The notes: generated from the sequence alone by a model not told the origin. A stretch of 38,841 nt of DNA from Pseudomonadota bacterium (GCA_025352885.1 JANXRZ010000037.1:1-38841); one strand, 5' to 3'. Shown: positions 19,064-30,359, counted from the first letter of the stretch. Program-made: numbers and translations.

Positions 19064-20046
19064 TCGATCACGCGATCTGCCCGAAGCAGCATCGACTGCG
19101 GCATCTTCATCTTCAGCGCTTTCGCCGCGCCCTGATTGATCACCAGCTCGAATTTGCTGGCCCGCTCGACCGGCAGGTCACCGGGCTTTGCGCCCTTGAG
19201 GATCTTGTCGACGAACGTGGCGGCACGCCTGAACATCGCAGTAAAGTCGGCCCCGAACCCGACCAAGCCGCCGGCCTCCGCGAATTCAACCGCAGCGATC
19301 GCCGGAATCCGATGCCGAATTGAAGAAGCCGCCATGGCTGCGGAGTTGCCAAGCAGCATGGGGTCGTCATCGACTACGAAGGCGCCAATCCCCAGCTTCC
19401 CCATCGCCGCAATGGCGGTTTCGATCTCCCTGGCATCCTTGACGTCGACCCTTTGCACCGAGACATTCAGCGACTTGGCGGTTTGCTCCAGCGCCTGAAA
19501 CCGACCGGACGACGCTAGGTCCACGTTGTTGCCATTGGCTAGAAATGCGAGGCGCCGGACCTTCGGCCCCGCTTCCAGGGCCAGTTCCACCCGCTTCGCA
19601 GTGATTTCCGGGCCGAAAAGGCTCAGTCCTGTGATATTGCCGCCCGGCCGTGCGAGATTGTCGACAATGCCCGACGCTTGGGGGTCTCCTAAAGCGGCGA
19701 ATACGATAGGAATCGACGTCGTTGCCCGTCGGGCAGCCAGTGATCCGCCAGCATGCGTGACGATGACCTCGACCTTGAGCCGCACAAGTTCGGCGGCCAG
19801 TTCCGGCAGCCGCTCATACTTGCCTTCGGCCCAGCGGGACTCGATGACCAGGTTCCTGCCTTCGACGTAGCCAAGGTCACGCAGGCCGGAAAAGAAAGCG
19901 GGCCACCGTCCTCCGGCCGCCTTCAAGGAGGACGGCCCAAGAATCCCGATGCGGCGCAAGCCTGCGGGCTGCTGGGTAAATGCACGGAAGGGCGCAGTCA
20001 GCGCACCTGCGCCAAGCGCAAACAGCAAAGTACGACGTGTGTTCAA
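19060..20046 (-). CDS. ABC transporter substrate-binding protein (PF04392 family), paralog 3
   Basis: First gene of the three-gene operon, 328 residues. It starts with TTG at 20046, directly behind GGGGGGAAGG, and no other in-frame start lies near. The leader NTRRTLLFALGAGALTAPFRA is Tat-like. The body shows RIGILGPSS, LRDLGYVEGRNLVIESRWAEGKYERLPEL, LARPGGNITGLSLFGPE and the tail SMLLRADRVIE. A CATAAT box on the minus strand (complement of 20070-20075) may be its -10 element. The intergenic region to paralog 4 (20047-20183) should hold the promoters of both transcription units. Confidence 0.9.
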   Translation of the reverse strand: MNTRRTLLFALGAGALTAPFRAFTQQPAGLRRIGILGPSSLKAAGGRWPAFFSGLRDLGYVEGRNLVIESRWAEGKYERLPELAAELVRLKVEVIVTHAGGSLAARRATTSIPIVFAALGDPQASGIVDNLARPGGNITGLSLFGPEITAKRVELALEAGPKVRRLAFLANGNNVDLASSGRFQALEQTAKSLNVSVQRVDVKDAREIETAIAAMGKLGIGAFVVDDDPMLLGNSAAMAASSIRHRIPAIAAVEFAEAGGLVGFGADFTAMFRRAATFVDKILKGAKPGDLPVERASKFELVINQGAAKALKMKMPQSMLLRADRVIE

Positions 20047-20183
20047 CCTTCCCCCCGGGATAAGGCGCCATTATGCGCAGAATGGCAATCGGCCGCGCCG
20101 ATGGTAGGTATCATTCGCGCAGGCCGCTGCGAGCTCTCACGCGGTTTCGATTCATATCAGTAATTTCCAGAAGGACTTTCCAA

Positions 20184-21161
20184 TTGGTTAACAGGCGGGA
20201 CGCAATACTTGCACTCGCGGTTGGCGCGCTCGCCCCGCGGCTCGCAGCTTCGCAGGCACCGGTCAAATCCATCGGCGTCCTCTCCTTATCCAGGAATCCC
20301 ACATGGAGTGCCTTCACGCAAGCCCTGGAGAAACTCGGCTGGACTGAAGGCAAGAACATTCGATTTGAACATGCGATTGCCGACGGAAAGTCGTACCTTT
20401 TGCCCGAGCTCGCCGCGGGCCTCATCCGGAAAAATGTCGACGTCCTCTTTGCCGACGGCCCGGACGCGGCAGTAGATGCGGCGCGGGCCACCAAGACGAT
20501 TCCCGTGGTTTTTTTCGGGGCCGCCTTCCCGGTCGAGCAGGGCATCGTCGAGACCCTGGCGAGACCCGGTGGAAATGTGACGGGTGTCGTGTTTCATTCG
20601 GCGTACGTGAAGCAACTGGAGTTCGTCAGGCAGGTCGCGCCACGCGCGAAGCGGGTCGCCCACTTCCGGATGCCGACCGCCACGCGAACGATCGATGGCA
20701 AACCGTTCCCAGGGCTTTTCCCGCTGATCGAATCCACTGCGAAGGGCATGGGACTCGAAATGAAATCGTTCCCGGTTACCAAGCCGGAGGACTTCGAGCA
20801 GGCATTCAAGGACATCAAGGCCTGGCAGGCCCAGGCGCTGGTTATCTACGCGACGCCCCCGACCTTGTTTGCGCGGCAGCAGATCGTTACATTCGCCAAT
20901 GCCAATCGCATTCCCAGCTTTGCCGACTGGCGGGGATTCGCGGATGCCGGGGGACTTTTTTCCTACGGCCCGGTGATCTGGGAACTGAGGGTGCAAGCGG
21001 CAAGGCAACTCGACCGTGTCCTCCGCGGGGCCCGGCCTGCCGACCTGCCGGTGGAATTGCCGGCGACGTACGAGTTCGTCATCAATCAGAAGACCGCGGC
21101 TGCCTTGGACATCAGGATCCCGAGGGAACTCATGCTCCGCGCCGACCAGGTGATCGAATGA
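20184..21161 (+). CDS. ABC transporter substrate-binding protein (PF04392 family), paralog 4
   Basis: Divergent fourth paralog, 325 residues from a TTG at 20184 that has AGAAGGA eight bases upstream; the open frame runs 37 codons further up without a good start. The leader [21 protein letters not shown] has an RR pair as in Tat signals. The body shows [47 protein letters not shown] and the tail [11 protein letters not shown]. Its last 32 bases overlap the convergent hutI gene. Its closeness to hut genes could hint at an amino-acid ligand such as histidine or urocanate, but that is only context. Confidence 0.88.
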   Translation: MVNRRDAILALAVGALAPRLAASQAPVKSIGVLSLSRNPTWSAFTQALEKLGWTEGKNIRFEHAIADGKSYLLPELAAGLIRKNVDVLFADGPDAAVDAARATKTIPVVFFGAAFPVEQGIVETLARPGGNVTGVVFHSAYVKQLEFVRQVAPRAKRVAHFRMPTATRTIDGKPFPGLFPLIESTAKGMGLEMKSFPVTKPEDFEQAFKDIKAWQAQALVIYATPPTLFARQQIVTFANANRIPSFADWRGFADAGGLFSYGPVIWELRVQAARQLDRVLRGARPADLPVELPATYEFVINQKTAAALDIRIPRELMLRADQVIE

Positions 21162-22380
21162 CTTTCGCTTCCACCCCGTCCCGCACCACCCGCACGCACG
21201 GGTTCGCGCCCATCGCATAAGCAAGCTCCGCAGGCGACCCGACTTCCCAGAACGCGAGGTCCGCGACCTTGCCTTTTTCGATCGTCCCGTGGGTCTTGCC
21301 CAGTCCAAGTGCCTTCGCGCCATTGCGCGTGATGCCGGCCAGCGCCTCTTCGGGCGTCAACCTGAACAAGGTGCAGGCGAAATTCATCGCCAACAAGATC
21401 GAGAGCAGCGGCGAGGACCCGGGATTGCTGTCGGTCGCAAGCGCGATCGGAACGCCATGCCGCCGCAAAGCATCGACCGGCGGAAGCTGGTGCTCGCGCA
21501 GGAAGTAAAACGCGCCCGGCAGGAGCACACCCACCGTGCCGGCCGCGCCCATTGCGGCAATGCCCGCCTCGCCCGCGAACTCGATGTGATCGGCCGACAG
21601 GGCGCCATATTTCGCCGCAAGCGCCGCACCACCGAAATCCGAGCGCTGGTCGGCATGCAGCTTGACAGGCAGGTTGCGCGCCTTGGCGGATTCGAACACG
21701 CGAATGGTCTGCTCAGGCGTAAAGCCGATCACCTCGCAAAATACGTCGACCGCATCCGCCAGCCCTTCTTTGGCGGCCTGCGGCAGGACCTCATCGGCAA
21801 CGAAGTCGATATAGGCGTCGGCCCGCCCTTTGTACTCGGCGGGCAGGGCATGTGCGCCCAGGAAGGTCGTCTTGACCGTTACGGGGTGCGTTTCGCCGAG
21901 CGACCGGGCAACTTTGAGCATGCGCAGCTCGGTCTCCAGATCCAGGCCGTAACCTGACTTGATCTCGACCGTGGTCACGCCTTCGGCCAACAACCGTTCG
22001 AGCCTCTTGGTCCCGGTAGCGGTCAGTTCGGCATCCGACGCTTCGCGTGTCTTCCTGACCGTAGACACGATGCCGCCGCCTGCCCGTGCAATGTCCTCGT
22101 AAGTCGCGCCGCCGAGGCGCATCTCGAATTCATTCGCGCGATTGCCGCCATACACGAGGTGCGTATGGCAATCCACCAGGCCAGGCGTAATCCATGCGCC
22201 TTTGGCATCACGCACTTCCAGGGCGAGCTTCTCGGGCGAATCCGGCAACTCAGTGCGCGTCCCCGCCCACGCGATCTTGTCGCCACTGATGGCAATTGCA
22301 CCATCGGTGATCGCGCCATAAGGCACGCCGCCGGTGCGCATCGTCGCGAGATTCGCGTTCACCCAGAGTGTGTCGTACAT
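21130..22380 (-). CDS. hutI: Imidazolonepropionase
   Basis: Third enzyme of histidine degradation; it hydrolyses 4-imidazolone-5-propanoate to N-formimino-L-glutamate in the cytoplasm. From the ATG at 22380 it has 416 residues, normal for the family. The amidohydrolase metal site is visible as [11 protein letters not shown] (H72, H74), with EIKSGYGLD, the histidine in LPVKLHADQ, and the aspartate in [12 protein letters not shown]. An alternative start nine codons upstream would overlap hutF and is unlikely. A TATGAT box lies six bases before the ATG and there is no Shine-Dalgarno sequence, so the mRNA may be leaderless. hutH and hutU are not in the window. Confidence 0.96.
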   Translation of the reverse strand: MYDTLWVNANLATMRTGGVPYGAITDGAIAISGDKIAWAGTRTELPDSPEKLALEVRDAKGAWITPGLVDCHTHLVYGGNRANEFEMRLGGATYEDIARAGGGIVSTVRKTREASDAELTATGTKRLERLLAEGVTTVEIKSGYGLDLETELRMLKVARSLGETHPVTVKTTFLGAHALPAEYKGRADAYIDFVADEVLPQAAKEGLADAVDVFCEVIGFTPEQTIRVFESAKARNLPVKLHADQRSDFGGAALAAKYGALSADHIEFAGEAGIAAMGAAGTVGVLLPGAFYFLREHQLPPVDALRRHGVPIALATDSNPGSSPLLSILLAMNFACTLFRLTPEEALAGITRNGAKALGLGKTHGTIEKGKVADLAFWEVGSPAELAYAMGANPCVRVVRDGVEAKVIRSPGRRGA

Positions 22381-22385
22381 GCGGA

Positions 22386-22392
22386 TATCATA
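22386..22392. promoter_or_regulatory. Shared -10-like element between divergent hutI and hutF
   Basis: The two ATG codons are only 19 bases apart. TATGAT (minus strand, complement of 22387-22392) lies six bases before hutI. TATCAT (plus strand, 22386-22391) lies eight bases before hutF. The same near-symmetric bases could therefore act as -10 element in both directions. Each -35 region would then lie inside the opposite gene. Tentative. Confidence 0.35.
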
Positions 22393-22399
22393 GCAGCCG

Positions 22400-23776
22400 A
22401 TGATCACCGCTTATCACGCTCAAGACGCGCTCCTGCCCTCTGGTTGGGCGCGAAATGTGCGCATCGAAATCGATGCGGCCGGGTCGATCGATGCGGTCCT
22501 CACCGATGCTCCCTCGACCGGTGCGCAACGGCTCGCGGGCCCGGTGCTTCCCGGCATGCCGAACCTCCACTCGCATGCTTTCCAGCGGGCGATGGCGGGC
22601 CTTGCCGAAGTCCGCGGCTCGGCCGACGACGACTTCTGGAGCTGGCGCGAGCTCATGTATGCGTTCGTTGCCCGTCTCACGCCGGAGCATGCGGCAGCAA
22701 TCGCGAGGTTCGCCTACATCGAGATGCTGAAGTCAGGCTATACGTCGCTCGCCGAATTCCACTACGTGCACAACGACGAGGCCGGTAAACGCTACGCGGA
22801 TCCGGCGAGCATGGCACTCGCCCACGTAAACGCTGCGAAGGAGGCCGGAATTGCGATCACGATGCTGCCCGTGCTCTACACGTACGGAAACTTCGGTGCC
22901 AAGCCGCTTGCGCCCCGGCAGAACAGGTTTGCAACCGACCCGGAAGCGATCCTGTGCATCGTCACGGCGATCCGCTCGGCCGCGGGCGGCAATCCCGAAG
23001 TGCATGCCGGTGTCGCACCTCACTCGCTTCGCGCAGTCGACCTCGATGGCTTGCAGGACCTTCTCTCGGGCCTCGCCGCCATCGACCCGTCAGCGCCGGT
23101 GCACATTCATGCCGCCGAGCAGACGCGCGAGGTTGAAGACAGCGTTGCCTGCAGCGGGAAGCGGCCCGTCGAATGGCTGCTGGAGCACCTGCCGGTCGAC
23201 CGGCGCTGGTGCCTTGTCCATGCCACCCATCTCACCGAAGCAGAGATGCGCGGCCTTGCCCAGAGCGGGGCCGTGGCCGGGCTCTGCCCGACAACCGAGG
23301 GCAATCTCGGCGATGGCATCTTCCCTTTGCCCGGCTACCGCGCGGCAGGTGGACGCTTCGGCATCGGCAGCGACAGCCAGGTCTCCCGCAATCCGTTCGA
23401 AGAACTGCGCCTGCTCGAATACGTCCAGCGGCTCGTCCTTAAGCGGCGCAACGTGACTGCTGGCAGCGTAAGCCCGGCGGTCGGGACAACGCTTTGGCTC
23501 GAGGCCGCAGCAGGTGGCGCGCAGGCGATCGGTCGCGCGTGCGGCGCCATTGCCAAAGGTAAACGGGCCGACCTCGTAGTGCTCGACGGCGCGCGGCCGG
23601 ACATCGCGGGCCGCATGGGCGACCGCATTGCGAATGCAGCTGTGTTTTCAGGTTCCGAAGGCCTGGTCCGCGACGTGATGGTCGGCGGACAGTGGAAAGT
23701 ACAACAGGGCCGTCACCCAGACGAAGAAGCCGCTACCGCCGCCTACGCAGCGGTGCTCAAGTCGCTCCTCGCCTGA
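22400..23776 (+). CDS. hutF: Formimidoylglutamate deiminase
   Basis: Converts N-formimino-L-glutamate to N-formyl-L-glutamate and ammonia, the fourth step in the five-step histidine pathway that ends with HutG formylglutamate hydrolase. It is an amidohydrolase-superfamily zinc enzyme of 458 residues. [16 protein letters not shown] near 53-68 (H57, H59) supplies the first metal ligands; [25 protein letters not shown] and [21 protein letters not shown] contain the remaining expected metal-binding and catalytic residues. The start is the ATG at 22400, 19 bases from the divergent hutI ATG. Having hutF implies the organism does not use the one-step formiminoglutamase route. hutG is not in the window. 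Confidence 0.95.
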   Translation: MITAYHAQDALLPSGWARNVRIEIDAAGSIDAVLTDAPSTGAQRLAGPVLPGMPNLHSHAFQRAMAGLAEVRGSADDDFWSWRELMYAFVARLTPEHAAAIARFAYIEMLKSGYTSLAEFHYVHNDEAGKRYADPASMALAHVNAAKEAGIAITMLPVLYTYGNFGAKPLAPRQNRFATDPEAILCIVTAIRSAAGGNPEVHAGVAPHSLRAVDLDGLQDLLSGLAAIDPSAPVHIHAAEQTREVEDSVACSGKRPVEWLLEHLPVDRRWCLVHATHLTEAEMRGLAQSGAVAGLCPTTEGNLGDGIFPLPGYRAAGGRFGIGSDSQVSRNPFEELRLLEYVQRLVLKRRNVTAGSVSPAVGTTLWLEAAAGGAQAIGRACGAIAKGKRADLVVLDGARPDIAGRMGDRIANAAVFSGSEGLVRDVMVGGQWKVQQGRHPDEEAATAAYAAVLKSLLA

Positions 23777-23802
23777 GAGCGACCCGCGTTCAGCCGAGGG
23801 TG

Positions 23803-24444
23803 TTAGCTGCGGGCGCTCGTGTCGACCGGCGCGCCGGTCTTCTTCACCAACTCCTCCACCCCCACGCCAGGCGCGAGCTCCACGAGCTTGAGACCCTTCT
23901 CGGTGATATCGAGCACCCCGAGGTCCGTGATGATGCGGTTTACGACGCCGATGCCGGTCAACGGCAGCGCGCAATGCTTCAGGATCTTGTGCTCGCCATC
24001 CTTCGCCGTGTGCTCCATGAGGACGACGACCCGCTCTACCCCCGCGACCAGGTCCATCGCGCCGCCCATGCCCTTGACCATCTTGCCCGGGATCATCCAG
24101 TTGGCGAGGTCGCCTTTTTCCGACACCTGCATGGCGCCGAGGATGGCGAGGTTGATGTGCCCGCCGCGAATCATTGCAAACGAGTCGGCGCTCGAAAAAA
24201 AGCTCGAGCCGGCCAGCGTCGTAACCGTCTGCTTGCCCGCGTTGATGAGGTCCGGGTCGACTTCCGAGTCGAGTGGGAAAGGCCCGATGCCGAGCAGCCC
24301 GTTTTCCGACTGCAGCGACACGTCCATCCCGGCCGGGATGTAATTCGCGACAAGCGTCGGAAGTCCGATGCCCAGGTTGACGTAGTAGCCGTCCTGGAGC
24401 TCCAGGCCGGCGCGGCGGGCCATTTCATTTCGGTTCCAGGCCAT
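23803..24444 (-). CDS. scoB: 3-oxoacid CoA-transferase subunit B
   Basis: Beta subunit of a heterodimeric CoA-transferase that moves CoA between succinyl-CoA (or another acyl-CoA) and acetoacetate. The protein has 213 residues. The catalytic glutamate is in SENGLLG (E47), the residue that forms the covalent CoA-thioester. Other family blocks are [40 protein letters not shown] and [14 protein letters not shown]. It follows scoA with a two-base gap, and AAGGA six bases upstream of the ATG overlaps the end of scoA, so translation is coupled. Sequence alone does not separate succinyl-CoA:acetoacetate from 3-oxoadipate transferase; the neighbouring acetoacetyl-CoA synthetase favours acetoacetate. 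Confidence 0.93.
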   Translation of the reverse strand: MAWNRNEMARRAGLELQDGYYVNLGIGLPTLVANYIPAGMDVSLQSENGLLGIGPFPLDSEVDPDLINAGKQTVTTLAGSSFFSSADSFAMIRGGHINLAILGAMQVSEKGDLANWMIPGKMVKGMGGAMDLVAGVERVVVLMEHTAKDGEHKILKHCALPLTGIGVVNRIITDLGVLDITEKGLKLVELAPGVGVEELVKKTGAPVDTSARS

Positions 24445-24446
24445 GG

Positions 24447-25145
24447 TCAGTCCTTCCTCGTCGTGCGTTGCTCGATGCGCTTTTCGGGATGCGGGTTGTG
24501 CACGATGCGCTGCACGAAGATCCCCGGCGTGTGGATCTGGTCGGCGTCGAGCTCACCGGTTTCCACGAGGATTTCCACTTCCGCGACCGTGATGCGCCCC
24601 GCCATCGCGACCATGGGATTGAAATTGCGCGCGGTCTTGCGATAAATGAGGTTGCCGGCCTTGTCGCCCTTCCAGGCTTTGACCAGGCCCAGGTCCGCCG
24701 TAAGGGAGCGTTCCATCACGTACTTCTTGCCGTCGAACTCGCGCACTTCCTTGCCTTCGGCGACGATGGTGCCGAGGCCCGTCTTGGTGAAGAAGGCCGG
24801 AATGCCCGAGCCGCCTGCACGCAGCTTTTCCGCCAGCGTCCCCTGCGGCGTGAATTCGAGCTCCAACTCGCCTGCGAGGTACTGCCGCTCGAACTCCGCG
24901 TTCTCGCCCACGTAGCTTGCGATCATCTTCTTGATCTGGCGCGTGGCAAGCAGCTTGCCAAGACCGAAGCCGTCCACGCCGGCGTTGTTGCTGATCGCGG
25001 TGAGGTTCTTCTTGCCCGACTGCATCACAGCCTCGATCAGCGACTCGGGGATGCCGCAGAGGCCGAAGCCGCCGACGGCGAGCGTCTGGCCATCTTTGAC
25101 GATGTCCGCAATCGCCGCAGTCGCGCTTGGGTAGGTCTTGTTCAT
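24447..25145 (-). CDS. scoA: 3-oxoacid CoA-transferase subunit A
   Basis: Alpha subunit of the same CoA-transferase, 232 residues. The glycine-rich CoA-binding start [20 protein letters not shown], the block [16 protein letters not shown], and [24 protein letters not shown] are typical of the family. AGGA seven bases upstream of the ATG supports the start. A TATAAT box about 70 bases upstream probably starts the scoAB transcript, just inside the gap after aacS. Together with ScoB it would allow use of acetoacetate or 3-hydroxybutyrate-derived carbon. Confidence 0.93.
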   Translation of the reverse strand: MNKTYPSATAAIADIVKDGQTLAVGGFGLCGIPESLIEAVMQSGKKNLTAISNNAGVDGFGLGKLLATRQIKKMIASYVGENAEFERQYLAGELELEFTPQGTLAEKLRAGGSGIPAFFTKTGLGTIVAEGKEVREFDGKKYVMERSLTADLGLVKAWKGDKAGNLIYRKTARNFNPMVAMAGRITVAEVEILVETGELDADQIHTPGIFVQRIVHNPHPEKRIEQRTTRKD

Positions 25146-25213
25146 CGGGTAGTCCTGGAGTTCCTGGATGATCTGGCGGTGAAAGTGTTCACCGCATCGG
25201 AAAATGCGGCGGC

Positions 25214-25219
25214 ATTATA
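25214..25219 (-). promoter_or_regulatory. -10 box (TATAAT) upstream of scoAB
   Basis: The minus strand reads CCTATAATGCC, a perfect -10 hexamer, placed between the aacS stop and the scoA start. It would give a leader of about 60 bases. I see no clear -35 hexamer at the usual distance. Confidence 0.35.
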
Positions 25220-25232
25220 GGCTGGCGCAGCG

Positions 25233-27200
25233 TCACACGGCGAGTTCGGGCAGCCCGCTATACAGACCCAGCGCCTCGGGGTTGGCCAGCGCCTCGAGGT
25301 TCTTGACCGCCCGGCCGTGCACTACGTCCCTCACCGCAAGCTCAACGATCTTGCCGCTCCTCGTGCGAGGGATCGCAGCGACCTGCACCACCTTGTCCGG
25401 CACGTGACGGGGCGTAGTGTTGCTGCGGATCTGCTGCTTGATGCGCGCGACCAGCACCTCATCGAGTACGAGTCCGTCCTTCAGCTGCACGAAGAGCACG
25501 ACGCGGATGTCCTTGGGTTTCTGCGGCGGCCAGTCCTGCCCGATGACCAGCGCCTCGACGACTTCCTCGAGCTGCTCGACCTGGCGATAGATTTCGGCGG
25601 TACCGATGCGTACGCCCCCGGGGTTGAGCACCGCATCCGAGCGCCCATGGATGACCAACCCGCCATGCACGGTCAGTTCGCACCAGTCGCCGTGACGCCA
25701 GGCGTTCGGGTAGGTGTCGAAATACGCGGCGTGGTATTTCGCGCCGTCCGGGTCGTTCCAGAACCCGATCGGCATCGACGGAAAGGGACGCGTGCATACC
25801 AGTTCCCCTTTGCCGAGCGGCAGGGCACGGCCGTGTTCGTCGAACACCTCGATCTTGAGGCCGAGCCCCGGCGACTGGATCTCGCCGCGCCACACGGGAA
25901 GGATCGGATTGCCGAGCGCGAAGCACGAGACGATGTCCGTGCCCCCGGAAATTGAAGACAGGCACACGTCGTCTTTCACATCGCGATATACGTAGTCGAA
26001 GCTCTCGGCCGACAACGGCGAGCCGGTCGAGAGGATGGCCCTGACGGTACCCAAGTCGTGCGTCGCGCGCGGCTGCAGGCGGATCTTCGCGATCGCATCA
26101 ATGAACTTGGCCGACACGCCCAGGTGGGTCATGCCTTCGGCCTGCGCGTAATCGAAGAGGATTTTTCCGCGGTTCACGAACGGCGAGCCGTCGTAAAGCA
26201 AAAGCGTTGCCTCCGCGCCAAGGCCCGAGACGAGCCAGTTCCACATCATCCAGCCCAGCGTGGTGAAGTAGAACACGCGGTCACCCCGCTTCACGTCGGT
26301 GTGCAGGCGATGCTCTTTCAGGTGCTGAAGGAGCGTGCCGCCTGTGCCGTGCACGATGCACTTGGGCACGCCGGTGGTGCCTGAGGAGTACAGGATGTAG
26401 ACCGGATGATCGAACTCGACGCGCTCATAGTCGATCGGGCGCGCCGCGAACGGCTCGATGAAGGCCTGCAGCGTGACGGCATCCCGCAAACCAGACAGGT
26501 CGACCTTGTCGCTCAAGTAGGGAACGAGGATCACGCTGGCCACGGTCGGCAACCTGTCGAGAATCGCGCGCACGTCCGGCAGCGAATCGACTTGCTTGCC
26601 GCCGATGAGATAGCCGTCCGAGCAGATCAGCACCTTGGGCGCAATCTGACCGAACCGGTCGACCACGCCCTGCACGCCGAAATCCGGCGAGCACGAAGAC
26701 CAGACCGCCCCGATGCTTGCAGTGGCGAGCGTCGCGGCAATCGCTTCGGGCAGGTTCGGCAGGTAGCCCGAGACGCGATCGCCTTTGCGCACGCCGCTTG
26801 CCCTCAATGCCTGCGCCAGCCTCGAGACCAGCGCATGGAGGTCGTCCCAGGACAACCGGCGCTTGACTCGGTCCTCGCCCCAGAACACGAGCGCATCGCT
26901 CTCGCCCCGCATGCGCAGCAGATTTTCTGCGAAGTTCAGGCGCGCATCGGGAAACCACTTCGCGCCGGACATCTTGTGACCATCGACGAGCGTACGAGGC
27001 CCGCGCGAGCCGATCACGCCGGCGGTGTCCCACAGGAGCGACCAGAAGGCTGCGCTGTCCTCGGTCGACCACTTATGAAGTTCGTCGTAGCTCGCGAAGG
27101 CGCGGTCCGCATGCACGCCTGCAGTCGCCATGAATTGCGCGAGAAGCGACGCCGAAGCGCGCGCTGGCGAGGGGCTCCACAAGGGCTGGTCAGGCGTCAT
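25233..27200 (-). CDS. aacS: Acetoacetyl-CoA synthetase
   Basis: Activates acetoacetate with ATP and CoA to acetoacetyl-CoA in the cytoplasm. From the ATG at 27200 the product has 655 residues, the usual length. It is an ANL-superfamily adenylating enzyme: the AMP-binding motif YSSGTTGVPK lies at 271-280, GWMMWNWLVSGL and the region SGGTDIVSCF follow, and the C-terminal RSGKIVEL holds the catalytic lysine. The N-terminal pattern (LWSPS, then MSGAKWFPDARLNFAENLL) is typical of AacS and distinguishes it from acetyl-CoA synthetase. The frame stays open far upstream through the opposite strand of the ETF-QO gene, but that part has no homology. It is divergent from ETF-QO and upstream of scoAB. 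Confidence 0.95.
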   Translation of the reverse strand: MTPDQPLWSPSPARASASLLAQFMATAGVHADRAFASYDELHKWSTEDSAAFWSLLWDTAGVIGSRGPRTLVDGHKMSGAKWFPDARLNFAENLLRMRGESDALVFWGEDRVKRRLSWDDLHALVSRLAQALRASGVRKGDRVSGYLPNLPEAIAATLATASIGAVWSSCSPDFGVQGVVDRFGQIAPKVLICSDGYLIGGKQVDSLPDVRAILDRLPTVASVILVPYLSDKVDLSGLRDAVTLQAFIEPFAARPIDYERVEFDHPVYILYSSGTTGVPKCIVHGTGGTLLQHLKEHRLHTDVKRGDRVFYFTTLGWMMWNWLVSGLGAEATLLLYDGSPFVNRGKILFDYAQAEGMTHLGVSAKFIDAIAKIRLQPRATHDLGTVRAILSTGSPLSAESFDYVYRDVKDDVCLSSISGGTDIVSCFALGNPILPVWRGEIQSPGLGLKIEVFDEHGRALPLGKGELVCTRPFPSMPIGFWNDPDGAKYHAAYFDTYPNAWRHGDWCELTVHGGLVIHGRSDAVLNPGGVRIGTAEIYRQVEQLEEVVEALVIGQDWPPQKPKDIRVVLFVQLKDGLVLDEVLVARIKQQIRSNTTPRHVPDKVVQVAAIPRTRSGKIVELAVRDVVHGRAVKNLEALANPEALGLYSGLPELAV

Positions 27201-27263
27201 TGAGCGCGCATTCCGGCGGGCAATTCGGTGGTTTGGCGGATCCAAGCATTCATGGCGGGCGAT

Positions 27264-27269
27264 TATAAT
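27264..27269 (+). promoter_or_regulatory. Perfect -10 box six bases before the ETF-QO ATG
   Basis: TATAAT at 27264-27269 is followed by TGCTGC and then ATG at 27276. Transcription would start at or next to the start codon, giving a leaderless mRNA. No Shine-Dalgarno sequence is present, which agrees. No good -35 hexamer is seen 16-18 bases upstream. Confidence 0.45.
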
Positions 27270-27275
27270 TGCTGC

Positions 27276-28922
<1,647 letters not shown>

Positions 28923-28942
28923 GCCAGAAGCCGGAGGCGGGC

Positions 28943-29269
28943 ATGAGCACTGAAGCGACAGCGGACGCAAAGAAATTCACCACCATGAAGGAGTTCTACC
29001 CCTTCTACCTGTCGGAGCACGCCAACCGCACCTCGCGCCGCCTTCACTTCGTCGGGACCTCGCTTGGACTCGTGTGGCTGGTCACCGCGGCGGTCACCCT
29101 GAATCCCTGGTTCCTGCTCGCTGGGCTCGTGTGCGGCTATGCGTTCGCGTGGGTCGGGCATTTTTTCTTCGAGAAGAACCGGCCCGCGACTTTCAGCTAC
29201 CCGTTCTACAGCTTTGCGGGCGACTGGGTCATGTGGTCGGAAATGCTGCGCGGCAGGATCAGGTTCTAG
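28943..29269 (+). CDS. DUF962 / Mpo1-like small membrane protein
   Basis: A 108-residue integral membrane protein of the DUF962 family (PF06127), whose yeast member Mpo1 is an iron-dependent dioxygenase in 2-hydroxy fatty acid breakdown. The conserved histidines are present: EHANRTSRRLHFVGTSL (H26, H35) and GHFFFEKNRPATFSYPFYSF (H73, with E77). Two hydrophobic stretches lie between them (about 38-71). GGAGG five bases upstream fixes the start. The 20-base gap from ETF-QO suggests co-transcription and a lipid-related role, but the bacterial function is not established here. Confidence 0.88.
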   Translation: MSTEATADAKKFTTMKEFYPFYLSEHANRTSRRLHFVGTSLGLVWLVTAAVTLNPWFLLAGLVCGYAFAWVGHFFFEKNRPATFSYPFYSFAGDWVMWSEMLRGRIRF

Positions 29270-29281
29270 CGGGGAACACGA

Positions 29282-29830
29282 GTGTCGAGCGAGCCACCCG
29301 AGGAGCTCGCCGAGTCCTGGCAGGTCATTCACGGATACAGCATCAGCATCCGCCCGCTCAGGCGTTCGGACCGCGACATCGAGTCCGCCTTCGTCCACGG
29401 CCTGTCGCGAGAGACTCGGTATAACCGCCTGCTTGGCGGCGCGATCAACATCTCCCGCGAATACATCGAGCAGCTCACCACGATCGATTACAGCCGGGAC
29501 ATGGCCCTCGCCGCCGTCGTCATGACACAGGAGAGCGAAGTGCTCATCGGCGTGGCACGCTACGTAATGGAAGCGCAGGCGCAAGGCGGGCCCAGTCCAT
29601 GCGAATTCGCCATCGTCATTGCGGATGCGTGGCAAGGACGCGGCATCGGCCTGCACCTGATGGAGAAGTTGATCCTGGTCGCACGCTCGCGCGGCATCCC
29701 AAGCCTCTATGGGGAAATCCTCGCCACCAATCACGGCATGCTTTCGATGATGCGCAAGCTTGGCTTCCGGATCCAGCGGCATCCGGACGATGGCACCGTC
29801 GTCCGCGCGGTCCTCGACTTTTCACGCTGA
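29282..29830 (+). CDS. GNAT-family N-acetyltransferase
   Basis: Acetyl-CoA-dependent acyltransferase of 182 residues. It has the beginning ISIRPLRRSDRDIESAFV and the acetyl-CoA binding motif A as AWQGRGIGLHLMEKLI (about 117-132), with NHGMLSMMRKLGFRI as motif B. The start is GTG at 29282 with GGGGA six bases upstream. It follows the DUF962 gene by 12 bases, so the two may share a transcript. It resembles the stand-alone GNAT domains related to the C-terminal part of protein lysine acetyltransferases, but the acceptor cannot be told from sequence. Confidence 0.88.
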   Translation: MSSEPPEELAESWQVIHGYSISIRPLRRSDRDIESAFVHGLSRETRYNRLLGGAINISREYIEQLTTIDYSRDMALAAVVMTQESEVLIGVARYVMEAQAQGGPSPCEFAIVIADAWQGRGIGLHLMEKLILVARSRGIPSLYGEILATNHGMLSMMRKLGFRIQRHPDDGTVVRAVLDFSR

Positions 29831-29948
29831 CGGACCGCAGGGGTTTTCTGACGTCCTGTCAGCGGCTCTGCTGATGGTTCTCTCGGCTTGCGACCCGGAC
29901 ACTGTGATGCTTGGGCATGAATCCAGCTCGTTAACCCGGAGAACCGGA

Positions 29949-30350
29949 ATGAAAATTATCGTCGCGTTGGTTTCTACGCTCGTGGCAGGTTCCGCGCTTG
30001 CCAAACTCCCGGACGTCCCTGCAGAAGAGAAGGCAAAACAAGCTGACGCAGCCGCAAAAACGGCATGGAGCGACAAAGTCTCGCTATACCAGACCTGCCT
30101 CGTCCAGGATCGGGTAGCCGAGGCTTATCGCCGGAGCGTGCAGGCTTCAGGTGGCGTCATCCTGGCGCCCACTGGGACGCCACCGTGCGTCGACCCCGGC
30201 CCGTACGTAAGCACGATCACGCCGACGGCCAACAAGCCGCTGGAAGCCTCGGAAGCGCACTCGCCGCCAGGTGCAGCCGTATCTCCTCCGAGCACGCAGG
30301 CCACTGCTGCTGAAATTGCGGGCGGAGTGAAGAAAAAGACCCCCAACTGA
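29949..30350 (+). CDS. Small secreted hypothetical protein
   Basis: A 133-residue exported protein with a clear Sec signal peptide (cut after SALA at 18). The mature part begins with a charged helical segment (EEKAKQADAAAKTAWSDKV), has two cysteines (in YQTCLVQD and PPCVDPGPY) that could form a disulfide, and ends in a proline/alanine-rich low-complexity tail finishing KKKTPN. The start is supported by GGAGA six bases upstream. I do not recognise a family name. A short AT-rich hairpin follows the stop, so it is probably transcribed alone. Confidence 0.75.
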   Translation: MKIIVALVSTLVAGSALAKLPDVPAEEKAKQADAAAKTAWSDKVSLYQTCLVQDRVAEAYRRSVQASGGVILAPTGTPPCVDPGPYVSTITPTANKPLEASEAHSPPGAAVSPPSTQATAAEIAGGVKKKTPN

Positions 30351-30359
30351 GCAAGCTGA

